From Pseudomonadota bacterium (lineage in GTDB: Bacteria > Desulfobacterota > Syntrophia > Syntrophales > UBA5619), in NCBI GenBank assembly GCA_018819165.1, contig JAHJQP010000001.1:1-11477 (forward strand): DNA of 11,477 nt, in the 5' to 3' direction. Below the pieces are notes generated by a model. It was not told the DNA's origin. It ran no database searches and saw only the letters and a program-made list of their open reading frames with translations. This document shows, piece by piece, positions 1-6,094 of the stretch (position 1 is the stretch's first letter; the number at the start of each line of letters is the position of its first letter). A program made the translations under genes and the position numbers.

Positions 1-231
1 CCGAAAACAACATCCCTTCTTGAGCGTGTATTCCGAGAGATCGGGCGTCGTCTAAAAAGAATTGCCTGGGGATGGTCCGATGCAGCAGTGACAAATCTGT
101 CGAAAATGATCCTGATTAAACAATACGCAAAAGACAAATGAGAACAATTCTGGAAAGAGAAACTGGGCATCAAAGGTTATTTCAACATTCAGATCCAAAC
201 CGTCGAAATCAACCTTTGCCCCACCTTTTGA
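1..231 (+). pseudogene. DDE transposase, C-terminal end, with an in-frame stop
   Basis: The window opens inside a reading frame (frame 1) that contains TSLLERVFREIGRRLKRIAW followed by GWSD, then an acidic/aromatic tail EQFWKEKLGIKG. The E-R-x-x-R-E-I-x-R-R pattern near the C-terminus resembles the last conserved block of mutator/IS256-like DDE transposases, where the catalytic glutamate region is followed by a basic helix. The exact IS family is not settled from this fragment. A TGA at 139-141 interrupts the frame at a position where tryptophan (TGG) would be natural (K-D-K-stop-E-Q-F-W), and the frame then stays open to a second TGA at 229-231. Either the gene is decaying or the protein ends about 30 residues early. 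It is codirectional with the ribosomal genes. The N-terminal part lies outside the window, so whether other lesions exist is unknown. Confidence 0.6.
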
Positions 232-240
232 ACGTTACCC
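1..240 (+). mobile_element. Right end of an insertion sequence upstream of rplB
   Basis: The transposase tail is followed almost at once by a sequence that could be the terminal inverted repeat. The segment 213-240 read on the minus strand begins GGGTAACGTTCAAAAGG, a G-rich start typical of many IS ends. After 240 the sequence becomes an ordinary leader for rplB. This places the element in the gap where rplW normally precedes rplB in the S10 operon. The left end is outside the window, so neither the matching terminal repeat nor a target-site duplication can be confirmed. The boundary at 240 is an inference. Confidence 0.45.
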
Positions 241-268
241 ATTTTTTAAGGATGAGGGAATAAAGGGG

Positions 269-1090
269 ATGGGAATTAAAAAGTACAAGCCGACGTCACC
301 GGGAAGAAGGTTTCAGACCTGTTCGGACTTTGAAGAGGTCACCAGGGCTGAGCCGGAGAAGAGTCTTTTACGTCCGCTAAAGAAAACGGGAGGCCGCAAC
401 AACTACGGAAGGATGACCAGCCGCCACATCGGCGGGGGGCACAAGCGGCGGTACCGGCTGATCGATTTCAGGAGAGACAAGGAAGATATTCAGGCTCGTG
501 TAGGCGCCATCGAATACGATCCCAACAGATCGTCGCGGATTGCCCTGCTGAATTACATCGACGGCGAAAAGAGATATATCATCGCCCCGGCCAAGATTGT
601 GGTAGGCGATGCCGTGGTCAGCGGGGAAAATGCCGATATCAAACCCGGCAATACCGTGCCTCTGAAGAATATTCCCCTGGGAACCCTCATCCACAATCTG
701 GAGCTCAAGGTTGGTCGGGGAGGTCAACTGATCCGGTCCGCGGGTGCCTACGGGCAGCTGATGGCCAAGGAGGCAGGGTACGCCCAGGTTCGTCTTCCCT
801 CCGGCGAGGTTAGAAAGGTCTTCCTGGAATGCAAGGCTACCATTGGCCAGGTCGGCAATATCGATCATGAAAACCTGAGTATCGGGAAGGCGGGACGGTC
901 ACGCTGGCTTGGGCGGCGGCCCAGGGTCAGAGGTGTGGCCATGAACCCGGTTGACCATCCGATGGGTGGCGGTGAAGGAAAGTCATCCGGGGGGCGTCAT
1001 CCTTGTACCCCGTGGGGCGTGCCGACAAAGGGCCATAAGACGCGTACCAATAAAAGTACCGATAAATATATTGTAAAAAGAAGGGGTTAA
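269..1090 (+). CDS. rplB: 50S ribosomal protein L2
   Basis: L2 is a primary 23S rRNA-binding protein of the large subunit, needed for subunit association and for the peptidyl-transferase centre. The 273-residue product has the family length and opens with the usual KPTSPGRR motif. It carries GGRNNYGR and RHIGGGHKRRYR near residues 41-64, the DPNRS motif near 84-88, and NPVDHPMGGGEG near 226-237. His230 in that last motif corresponds to the functionally important E. coli His229. The following His of many orthologues is Met here, a variant I believe occurs in other bacteria. The ATG at 269 is supported by GAGGG at 254-258. It is the first r-protein gene in the window, directly downstream of an insertion-sequence end, and rpsS follows after 3 nt. 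Confidence 0.98.
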   Translation: MGIKKYKPTSPGRRFQTCSDFEEVTRAEPEKSLLRPLKKTGGRNNYGRMTSRHIGGGHKRRYRLIDFRRDKEDIQARVGAIEYDPNRSSRIALLNYIDGEKRYIIAPAKIVVGDAVVSGENADIKPGNTVPLKNIPLGTLIHNLELKVGRGGQLIRSAGAYGQLMAKEAGYAQVRLPSGEVRKVFLECKATIGQVGNIDHENLSIGKAGRSRWLGRRPRVRGVAMNPVDHPMGGGEGKSSGGRHPCTPWGVPTKGHKTRTNKSTDKYIVKRRG

Positions 1091-1093
1091 AAG

Positions 1094-1375
1094 GTGGCAC
1101 GTTCAATTAAGAAGGGTGCATTTATTGAGGAAAGGCTTCTTGAAAAGGTCAGAAGGCAGGATGCTACGGGGAGCAAGGCGGTCATCAAGACCTGGTCGCG
1201 TCGTTCTACAGTAACCCCCGAATTGATCGGACAGACCTTTGCTGTACACAACGGGAAAAAATTCATCCCGGTCTTTGTGACCGAAAACATGGTGGGTCAT
1301 AAGCTGGGTGAATTTGCACCAACAAGGACATTTTACAGCCATGCCGGAGACCGCAAGACGAAGCTGCGCAAGTAA
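1094..1375 (+). CDS. rpsS: 30S ribosomal protein S19
   Basis: S19 binds the head of the 30S subunit next to S13, close to the A-site and the inter-subunit bridge. The 93-residue product begins MARSIKKGAF and contains the family core TWSRRSTVTPELIGQTFAVH, then GKKFIPVFVTENMVGHKLGE and a TRTFYSH tail. The start is GTG at 1094, only 3 nt after the rplB stop. A G-rich Shine-Dalgarno AAGGGG at 1081-1086 lies across the end of rplB, so the two genes are probably translationally coupled. The gap to rplV is 80 nt and holds a 25-nt palindrome rather than the short spacer usual here. Confidence 0.98.
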   Translation: MARSIKKGAFIEERLLEKVRRQDATGSKAVIKTWSRRSTVTPELIGQTFAVHNGKKFIPVFVTENMVGHKLGEFAPTRTFYSHAGDRKTKLRK

Positions 1376-1381
1376 AATCAG

Positions 1382-1406
1382 GGGGACAGATTTGAAATCT
1401 GTCCCC
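1382..1406. repeat. 25-nt palindromic repeat, copy 1 (rpsS-rplV gap)
   Basis: A perfect inverted repeat: the 12-nt arm GGGGACAGATTT, one central G, then the exact complementary arm AAATCTGTCCCC. In RNA it would form a hairpin with about an 11-bp stem. The same 25 nt recur at 5453-5477 and 9785-9809. It starts 6 nt after the rpsS stop codon and fills the first part of an 80-nt gap. There is no T-tract, so it does not look like an intrinsic terminator. It resembles REP-type palindromes; that assignment is inference. Confidence 0.9.
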
Positions 1407-1455
1407 TAAACGGGGGTGGACAGGGCTATCTCCCATCGGCGGTTTGGAGTCAGTT

Positions 1456-1788
1456 ATGGAAGCAAGAGCAGTTGCCAAGTATATCAGGATATCGCCACAG
1501 AAGGCGCGTCTGGTGGTGGATCTGGTCAGAGGAAAAAAGGTTGAGGAAGCGAAGCAGATTCTCCGTTTCGTGAGGAAATATGCGGCCGGTCACGTCAGCA
1601 AGGTTCTCAATTCCGCGCTGGACAATGCGAAGCAAAATCCTAATATCGATGAAAAAATCCTTTTCGTGAAGGAGATCTTCGTTGATCAGGGCCCCTCGCT
1701 CAAAAGGTGGAGGGCAAGGGCTCAGGGGAGGGCGGCAGCGATAAAAAAACGGATGAGTCATATCACCGTGGTCCTGGATGAACAGTAA
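1456..1788 (+). CDS. rplV: 50S ribosomal protein L22
   Basis: L22 binds several 23S rRNA domains and its long beta-hairpin lines the nascent-peptide exit tunnel, the region where macrolide-resistance changes map. From ATG 1456 the product is 110 residues, the family's standard size, and begins MEARAVAKYIRISPQKARLV. The C-terminal hairpin with SLKRWRARAQGRA followed by SHITVVL is intact. I chose ATG 1456 over an in-frame TTG at 1444 because GGAG at 1446-1449 sits 6 nt upstream and because L22 proteins typically start MEA-. It is followed by rpsC after 19 nt. Confidence 0.97.
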   Translation: MEARAVAKYIRISPQKARLVVDLVRGKKVEEAKQILRFVRKYAAGHVSKVLNSALDNAKQNPNIDEKILFVKEIFVDQGPSLKRWRARAQGRAAAIKKRMSHITVVLDEQ

Positions 1789-1807
1789 CAGTTGAGGAGG
1801 TGACAGA

Positions 1808-2455
1808 TTGGGGCAGAAGGTTAACCCGATCGGGTTGAGGTTGGGTGGTGTCAAAACGTGGAACTCACAATGGTTTTCAGAAAAAAAATACTCTGAGTTG
1901 CTCCATGAGGATATCAAGATCAGAAAATTCCTCAAGGAGAAGCTTTACCATGCCGGCATCTCCAGAATAGAAATCGAAAGGGCTGCCAATAAGGCCAAGG
2001 TGAATATTCATGCGGCCCGCCCCGGAATCATCATTGGGAAGAAGGGATCCGAGATTGAAAAATTGAAAAAGGATCTTGAGGCGATCACCACAAGCGAGGT
2101 GATCATCAATATCCTTGAAGTCCGCAAGCCGGAGATCGACGCGCAGCTGATAGCCGAAAATGTCGCACAGCAGCTAGAGAGACGGGTTGCTTTCCGCCGG
2201 GCGATGAAGAAATGTGTCACTGCGGCGATGAAGTTCGGGGCAAAGGGTATCCGAGTGAACTGCGGCGGACGTTTGGGTGGCGCTGAAATGGCCAGATCGG
2301 AATGGTATCGAGAGGGCAGGGTGCCCCTTCATACCCTGAGGGCCGATGTCGATTGCGGTTTTACCGAAGCCCGGACAGCCTATGGGCTCATTGGTGTCAA
2401 AGTACTGATATTCCATGGGGAAGTACTGCCAGGGAAGAAAGAGATCGCAAAATAG
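1808..2455 (+). CDS. rpsC: 30S ribosomal protein S3
   Basis: S3 sits at the mRNA entry side of the 30S head with S10 and S14. The 215-residue product starts MGQKVNPIGLRLG, the universal S3 N-terminus. It has a type II KH domain whose GKKG loop is at about residues 77-80 (RPGIIIGKKGSEIEKL), and a C-terminal domain with GRLGGAEMARSEWYREGRVP. The start is TTG at 1808, decided by a strong GAGGAGG at 1794-1800, 7 nt upstream. A run of seven T follows the stop at 2457-2463, but without an adjacent hairpin. The 68-nt gap to rplP shows no other recognisable element. Confidence 0.98.
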   Translation: MGQKVNPIGLRLGGVKTWNSQWFSEKKYSELLHEDIKIRKFLKEKLYHAGISRIEIERAANKAKVNIHAARPGIIIGKKGSEIEKLKKDLEAITTSEVIINILEVRKPEIDAQLIAENVAQQLERRVAFRRAMKKCVTAAMKFGAKGIRVNCGGRLGGAEMARSEWYREGRVPLHTLRADVDCGFTEARTAYGLIGVKVLIFHGEVLPGKKEIAK

Positions 2456-2523
2456 GTTTTTTTAGAAGGGCCGATATCCCGGGAGATCGCGGGGATGAGC
2501 GGGAAGAACAGGGGCTATAAAAG

Positions 2524-2946
2524 ATGTTAATGCCGAAAAGGGTAAAATTCAGAAAATTGCAAAGGGGCCGTATGAGCGGAAAGGCCACGCGGGGGAATAC
2601 CGTGGCTTTTGGCGAATATGCCCTTCAGGCAACAGAGTGCGGCTGGATTACCGCAAGACAGATCGAGGCGGCGCGGGTGGCGATGACTCGTCACGTCAAG
2701 CGCGGCGGAAAGATCTGGATCAGGATATTCCCGCATAAGTCCGTGACGAAGAAACCAGCAGAGACCCGTATGGGAAAAGGAAAGGGTGCTCCGGAAGAGT
2801 GGGTGGCGGTGATCAAACCGGGTGTTGTACTCTATGAGATAGAGGGGGTTTCAAAGGAGATCGCCAAAGAGGCCTTCACCCTGGCGGCTCATAAGCTCCC
2901 CATCGGAACGAAGTTTCTTGCAAGGGAGATGTCTGATGAAAATTAA
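2524..2946 (+). CDS. rplP: 50S ribosomal protein L16
   Basis: L16 contacts the A-site tRNA elbow and helps assemble the peptidyl-transferase region of the 50S subunit. The 140-residue product has the expected length and begins MLMPKRVKFRK. It contains RGKATRGN-like residues (GKATRGNTVAFGEYAL), IRIFPHKSVTKKPAETRMGKG-type core elements and the KPGVVLYEIEGV segment. ATG 2524 is preferred because MLxPKR is the usual family start; ATG 2530, two codons later, is a possible alternative. The 3' end overlaps rpmC by 11 nt, which implies coupled translation. Confidence 0.98.
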   Translation: MLMPKRVKFRKLQRGRMSGKATRGNTVAFGEYALQATECGWITARQIEAARVAMTRHVKRGGKIWIRIFPHKSVTKKPAETRMGKGKGAPEEWVAVIKPGVVLYEIEGVSKEIAKEAFTLAAHKLPIGTKFLAREMSDEN

Positions 2947-3142
2947 AGAGATCAGAGATCTTAGCAGCGGTGAGTTGGAGCAGAAAAATAGAGAACTCAC
3001 GGAAGAGCTTTTCAAGCTCCGCCTTCGTCATGCCGCGGGGCAGCTCGATTCTTCCGCCATGTTGGGCCAGGTTCGCAGGGATATCGCCCGTATCAAAACG
3101 GTTCTGGTCGAAAAGGAGGAAAGTAGTGGAGCAGCGCGGTAA
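2936..3142 (+). CDS. rpmC: 50S ribosomal protein L29
   Basis: L29 is a small helical hairpin protein near the exit of the 50S tunnel, next to L23, where trigger factor and SRP dock. The 68-residue product starts MKIKEIRDLSSGELEQ and has the family pattern LFKLRLRHAAGQLDS followed by VRRDIARIKTVL. The start is ATG 2936, inside the end of rplP (11-nt overlap), with GGGAG at 2924-2928 at 7 nt. A frame extension upstream to 2918 exists, but it would only add residues translated from rplP sequence. The 3' end overlaps rpsQ by 17 nt. Confidence 0.97.
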   Translation: MKIKEIRDLSSGELEQKNRELTEELFKLRLRHAAGQLDSSAMLGQVRRDIARIKTVLVEKEESSGAAR

Positions 3143-3383
3143 CAAGAGTACCATCAAGGGTGTGGTGGTCAGCAATAAAATGGACAAAACGATCGTGGTG
3201 CGGGCGGAGAGACTCGTGAAGCATGCCGTATTTCATAAATACATCAAGCGTTATGAGAAATACAAGGCCCATGATGAGCAAAACCGCTGTCAGATAGGGG
3301 ATAAGGTTCTCATCATCGAGTCGCGTCCGCTGAGCAAGGATAAACGGTGGCGGATGCTGGAGATCTTGGAGAAGGCAAGGTAG
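3126..3383 (+). CDS. rpsQ: 30S ribosomal protein S17
   Basis: S17 is an OB-fold protein that binds 16S rRNA early in 30S assembly. From GTG 3126 the product is 85 residues, MEQRGNKSTIKGVVVSNKMD and onward. It contains the family signature DKTIVVRAERLVKHAVFHKY with the KRYEKYKAHDE and GDKVLIIESRPLSKDKRW segments. The start is set by AGGAGGA at 3114-3120, 5 nt upstream. It lies within rpmC, giving a 17-nt overlap. Longer readings of this frame toward 2970 run through rpmC and are not credible. It is the last gene of the classical S10 operon; a 106-nt gap with an inverted repeat follows. Confidence 0.97.
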   Translation: MEQRGNKSTIKGVVVSNKMDKTIVVRAERLVKHAVFHKYIKRYEKYKAHDEQNRCQIGDKVLIIESRPLSKDKRWRMLEILEKAR

Positions 3384-3408
3384 ATTGCACGACGGCGCAG
3401 GGTTGAAC

Positions 3409-3447
3409 AAGGAGTTAGGCGTAAGGCAATTTGTTTCCTAACTCCTT
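3409..3447. repeat. Inverted repeat in the rpsQ-rplN gap
   Basis: AAGGAGTTAGG at 3409-3419 is exactly complementary to CCTAACTCCTT at 3437-3447, giving an 11-bp stem around a 17-nt loop. The gap 3384-3489 is the S10/spc operon boundary of enterobacteria. No T-tract follows, so it is not a standard terminator, and I find no good sigma-70 promoter in the gap. The GGAGTTAGGCGTAAGG style of the sequence looks like dispersed intergenic repeat material, but that would need a genome search. The left arm contains AAGGAG without a start codon at a usable distance. Confidence 0.75.
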
Positions 3448-3489
3448 ACCACTTGCCCATTACTCCCTAAGCGCAATGGGGTATTGAAT

Positions 3490-3858
3490 ATGATTCAGAT
3501 GCAGACCGTGTTGAATGTGGCGGACAATTCCGGCGCCAAGAAAGTAGCATGCATCAAGGTGCTTGGAGGATCGAAGAGAAGATATGCGAGCCTTGGTGAT
3601 GTGATTGTCATCGCTGTCAAGGAGGCCCTGCCGAATTCGAAGGTGAAGAAGGGCGATGTGATGAAGGCGGTGGTCGTCAGGACCGTTAAAGAGGTGAGGA
3701 GGCCTGATGGCTCTTACCTGAAATTTGACGATAATTCCGCTGTCCTCATTTCGAACCAGATGGAACCGATCGGAACAAGAATCTTCGGGCCGGTGGCGCG
3801 GGAGCTCCGGGCAAAACAGTTCATGAAGATCATATCGCTGGCGCCCGAGGTTTTATAG
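3490..3858 (+). CDS. rplN: 50S ribosomal protein L14
   Basis: L14 lies at the 30S-facing surface of the 50S subunit, contacts L19 and 16S rRNA, and is the docking site of the silencing factor RsfS. From ATG 3490 the product is 122 residues, the canonical length. It begins MIQMQTVLNVADNSGAKK, with the signature region NSKVKKGDVMKAVVVRT and the C-terminal IGTRIFGPVARELR. An upstream in-frame TTG at 3484 would add only two residues and lacks support. GGGG at 3478-3481 serves as a modest ribosome-binding site. It is the first gene of the spc group. Confidence 0.98.
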   Translation: MIQMQTVLNVADNSGAKKVACIKVLGGSKRRYASLGDVIVIAVKEALPNSKVKKGDVMKAVVVRTVKEVRRPDGSYLKFDDNSAVLISNQMEPIGTRIFGPVARELRAKQFMKIISLAPEVL

Positions 3859-3894
3859 AAATTCACGGACAGGGGAACGATAGAGGAACAGGCG

Positions 3895-4215
3895 ATGCTG
3901 GAAAAGCGATTGAAAAAAGGGGATACGGTGAAGGTCATTACCGGGAAAGAGAAAGGCAAGACAGGCAAGATCATGAGCACGATCGCCGATCGTGAGCGGG
4001 TCATCGTGGAGAAGCTCAACCTGATCAAGAGGCACAAGAAGCCGGATGCCAAGGGCAAAGGCGGCATTATCGAGAAGGAGGGGTCGATCCACGTTTCCAA
4101 TGTTTTGTATCTGTGCAGTAAATGCGGTACAGGTGTCCGGATCGGATACAAGGTCCTGGACGATGGGAAAAAGGTGCGTGTCTGCAGCAAGTGTCGCGAG
4201 ATCTTGGATACATAG
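3895..4215 (+). CDS. rplX: 50S ribosomal protein L24, zinc-ribbon form
   Basis: L24 is an assembly-initiator protein binding the 5' region of 23S rRNA. The 106-residue product has an N-terminal KOW motif (about residues 6-33, KKGDTVKVITGKEKGKTGKI). Its C-terminal half carries two CSKC pairs, Cys74/Cys77 and Cys97/Cys100, which form a probable zinc site absent from the enterobacterial protein. The ATG at 3895 is preceded by GAGG at 3883-3886. The downstream gene rplE begins 11 nt after the stop. A fully conserved Cys set suggests that the zinc-binding form is functional. Confidence 0.98.
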   Translation: MLEKRLKKGDTVKVITGKEKGKTGKIMSTIADRERVIVEKLNLIKRHKKPDAKGKGGIIEKEGSIHVSNVLYLCSKCGTGVRIGYKVLDDGKKVRVCSKCREILDT

Positions 4216-4226
4216 GCTGGGGAAAG

Positions 4227-4766
4227 ATGGCAAGACTAAAAGAATACTATACAAAGGAAGTCGTTCCGGCTCTCGTCAGGGAGCTTCACTATAAGAACCC
4301 GCTGGAAGTTCCCCGAATGGTAAAAATCGTGGTCAACATGGGGCTCGGGGAAGCCATTCAGAATGTCAAGATCCTTGATAGTGCGGTGGAAGAGCTGACC
4401 AGGATCACGGGACAGAAGCCGATCATCACCAAGGCGAGGAAGTCCATCGCGACTTTCAAGCTTCGCCAGGGGATGTCCATTGGATGCTGCGTAACTCTCA
4501 GGGGTAAGCGGATGTACGAGTTCTTCGACAGATTGGTCAACGTGGCCATCCCCCGCGTCCGTGATTTCAGGGGGGTTTCCCCAAAATCGTTTGACGGCAG
4601 AGGGAATTTCTCCCTTGGGCTGAAGGAGCAGATCATCTTTCCGGAGATCGAATATGACAAGGTAGATAAAATCAGAGGCATGAACATTGCCATCGTCACT
4701 ACGGCTAAAACTGATGATGAGGCGAGGCAGCTTCTGAAATTGATGGGAATGCCGTTCAGAAACTGA
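4227..4766 (+). CDS. rplE: 50S ribosomal protein L5
   Basis: L5 binds 5S rRNA together with L18 and forms part of the central protuberance, contacting P-site tRNA and S13. From ATG 4227 the product is 179 residues, the standard length, starting MARLKEYYTKEVVPALVREL. Family motifs include KIVVNMGLGEA, TGQKPIITKARKSIATFKLR, RLVNVAIPRVRDFRG and the C-terminal GMNIAIVTTAKTDDEARQLL. A frame extension to 4122 overlaps rplX and is not part of the protein. GGGGAAAG upstream of 4227 provides the ribosome-binding site. Confidence 0.98.
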   Translation: MARLKEYYTKEVVPALVRELHYKNPLEVPRMVKIVVNMGLGEAIQNVKILDSAVEELTRITGQKPIITKARKSIATFKLRQGMSIGCCVTLRGKRMYEFFDRLVNVAIPRVRDFRGVSPKSFDGRGNFSLGLKEQIIFPEIEYDKVDKIRGMNIAIVTTAKTDDEARQLLKLMGMPFRN

Positions 4767-4805
4767 AAGCAGCGTGACTAAGGATATATCTCTGGAGGAT
4801 TGAGA

Positions 4806-4991
4806 GTGGCAAAGACATCCTTGATTGTGAAGGCCAATAGAAAACCGAAATTCTCGGTGAGGGGTTACAACCGGTGCCCGCTATGCGGAAGACCAAGGGC
4901 CTATTATCGAAAATTTGATATGTGCAGGATTTGCCTGAGAAATCTTTCTTTAAAGGGAGAAATTCCGGGCGTCATCAAATCAAGCTGGTAG
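4806..4991 (+). CDS. rpsN: 30S ribosomal protein S14, type Z
   Basis: S14 is a late-assembling head protein that contacts S3 and S10. This is the short zinc-binding form: 61 residues, with Cys24-x2-Cys27 and Cys40-x2-Cys43 (NRCPLCGRP and FDMCRICLR), ending in the conserved GVIKSSW. The start is GTG 4806, giving MAKTSLIVKA, with GGAGG at 4794-4798 seven nt upstream. An in-frame TTG at 4800 would overlap the favourable spacing and is less likely. The longer zinc-free S14 of enterobacteria is not seen in this window. Confidence 0.98.
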   Translation: MAKTSLIVKANRKPKFSVRGYNRCPLCGRPRAYYRKFDMCRICLRNLSLKGEIPGVIKSSW

Positions 4992-5007
4992 AAAGAGGAG
5001 CAGTGAT

Positions 5008-5409
5008 ATGGGGATGACCGATCCGATCGCAGACATGCTCACCAGGATCAGAAATGCCAACCGCGTTCATTTCAAGAGCGTTGATGTGTTGAGCTCGCGG
5101 ATCAATCTGAACATGGCGAAGGTGTTGAAGAAATCCGGTTACATCAGCGGCTATGACATCAAAAATGATCCGCGCGGACATGAGATATTGAGGGTTTATC
5201 TGAAGTACCCGGATACGAAAAGAACCGTTATCACGGATATTCAGAGGGTAAGCAAACCCGGCAGAAGGGTTTATGTGAAAAGTGAGAATATTCCTCAGGT
5301 GCTTAACGGTTATGGCATCTCCATTCTTTCCACCTCGAGGGGGGTGATGACCGATAAGGAAGCCAGGGAATTGAGACTGGGTGGAGAGCTCCTCTGCAAT
5401 GTGTGGTAG
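5008..5409 (+). CDS. rpsH: 30S ribosomal protein S8
   Basis: S8 binds the central domain of 16S rRNA and in E. coli is the translational repressor of the spc operon. The 133-residue product begins MGMTDPIADMLTRIRNAN and ends with the family signature STSRGVMTDKEARELRLGGE. ATG 5008 has GAGGAG at 4995-5000, 7 nt upstream. ATG 5014 is a possible alternative that removes two residues. I could not identify an S8-binding mimic of 16S helix 21 near rplE by eye, so autoregulation here is untested. The gap to rplF is 92 nt and repeat-filled. Confidence 0.98.
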   Translation: MGMTDPIADMLTRIRNANRVHFKSVDVLSSRINLNMAKVLKKSGYISGYDIKNDPRGHEILRVYLKYPDTKRTVITDIQRVSKPGRRVYVKSENIPQVLNGYGISILSTSRGVMTDKEARELRLGGELLCNVW

Positions 5410-5431
5410 ATAACGGTCCGGTAAGAGCGAG

Positions 5432-5444
5432 GGGGACAGATTTG
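5432..5444 (+). repeat. Half-unit of the palindromic repeat (rpsH-rplF gap)
   Basis: GGGGACAGATTTG at 5432-5444 repeats the left arm and centre of the palindrome that starts at 5453. An 8-nt spacer (CCAGCGAA) lies between them. It is a direct repeat of 13 nt without its own complementary arm, so it could compete with the adjacent left arm for pairing with AAATCTGTCCCC. It may be a remnant of a second unit that lost its right half by deletion. Confidence 0.85.
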
Positions 5445-5452
5445 CCAGCGAA

Positions 5453-5477
5453 GGGGACAGATTTGAAATCTGTCCCC
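5453..5477. repeat. 25-nt palindromic repeat, copy 2 (rpsH-rplF gap)
   Basis: Identical to the copies at 1382-1406 and 9785-9809: arm GGGGACAGATTT, central G, arm AAATCTGTCCCC. It ends 24 nt before the rplF start codon and 10 nt before the likely ribosome-binding GGGAG. With the half-unit at 5432-5444 it makes up most of the 92-nt gap. No T-tract follows. Confidence 0.9.
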
Positions 5478-5501
5478 AGGTAATAATCGGGAGATTGCTT
5501 C

Positions 5502-6041
5502 ATGTCAAGAATTGGTAAAATACCCGTGGAAATTCCTCCCGGGGTGAAGGTCAGCCAGGATCAGTCCATCATAAAGGTTGAGGGCCCCAAGGGAAATCTT
5601 TCCTTTAAAGCGCCAAAGGGCGTTGATGTGATTCTGGGCGAAAGGATGGTAGAGGTCAAAAGGCTGTCCGACGGAAGAAAAGAGAGATCCTATCATGGCC
5701 TGGTCAGAACCCTGCTTACGAATATGGTCAGGGGGGTCACCAGCGGGTTTGAAAAGGGGCTGGAGATATCAGGAGTCGGATACCGTGCGGAAGTCATCGG
5801 CAATAAGCTTAAACTGACCATTGGCTTTTCTTCTCCGGTTGAGTATCCAATACCGGACGGGATCCAGATTAAGGTCGATAAGCAGGTCAACGTCGTCGTA
5901 TCCGGTATTGACAAGCAGTTGGTCGGCCGGGTGGCAGCGGAGATCCGAAGTCTGAAAAAGCCGGAGCCGTACAAGGGCAAGGGGATCAAGTATGCGGGCG
6001 AGAAGATCAGACGCAAGGTCGGCAAATCAGTAGGGGCCTGA
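5502..6041 (+). CDS. rplF: 50S ribosomal protein L6
   Basis: L6 is a two-domain protein at the base of the L7/L12 stalk, near the sarcin-ricin loop and the factor-binding site. The 179-residue product opens MSRIGKIPVEIPPGVKV. It has the internal duplication of the family and the C-terminal signature PEPYKGKGIKYAGE followed by KIRRKVGKS. The ATG at 5502 is preceded by GGGAG at about 5488-5492. The 53-nt gap to rplR shows no clear repeat or structure. Confidence 0.98.
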   Translation: MSRIGKIPVEIPPGVKVSQDQSIIKVEGPKGNLSFKAPKGVDVILGERMVEVKRLSDGRKERSYHGLVRTLLTNMVRGVTSGFEKGLEISGVGYRAEVIGNKLKLTIGFSSPVEYPIPDGIQIKVDKQVNVVVSGIDKQLVGRVAAEIRSLKKPEPYKGKGIKYAGEKIRRKVGKSVGA

Positions 6042-6094
6042 GTTTTCGGTGTGCCGGGCTCCAGTCTCGGTGCATCCCGTGAAGAGGTAGAACA

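Noticed and set aside
228..256. Possible outward promoter at the IS end (TTGAAC at 228-233)
   Set aside because: There is no acceptable -10 hexamer at 16-18 nt spacing; the AT-rich stretch at 242-249 is too close.
2457..2463. Run of seven T after the rpsC stop as an intrinsic terminator
   Set aside because: No GC-rich hairpin lies directly upstream. The only nearby pairing (AGTACT at 2401 and 2422) is about 30 nt away and weak, and the operon plainly continues.
4122..4226. Extended N-terminus of L5 beginning at 4122
   Set aside because: The extension lies entirely over rplX in another frame and just beyond; L5 proteins begin at the MARLKEYY position, and a ribosome-binding site precedes 4227.
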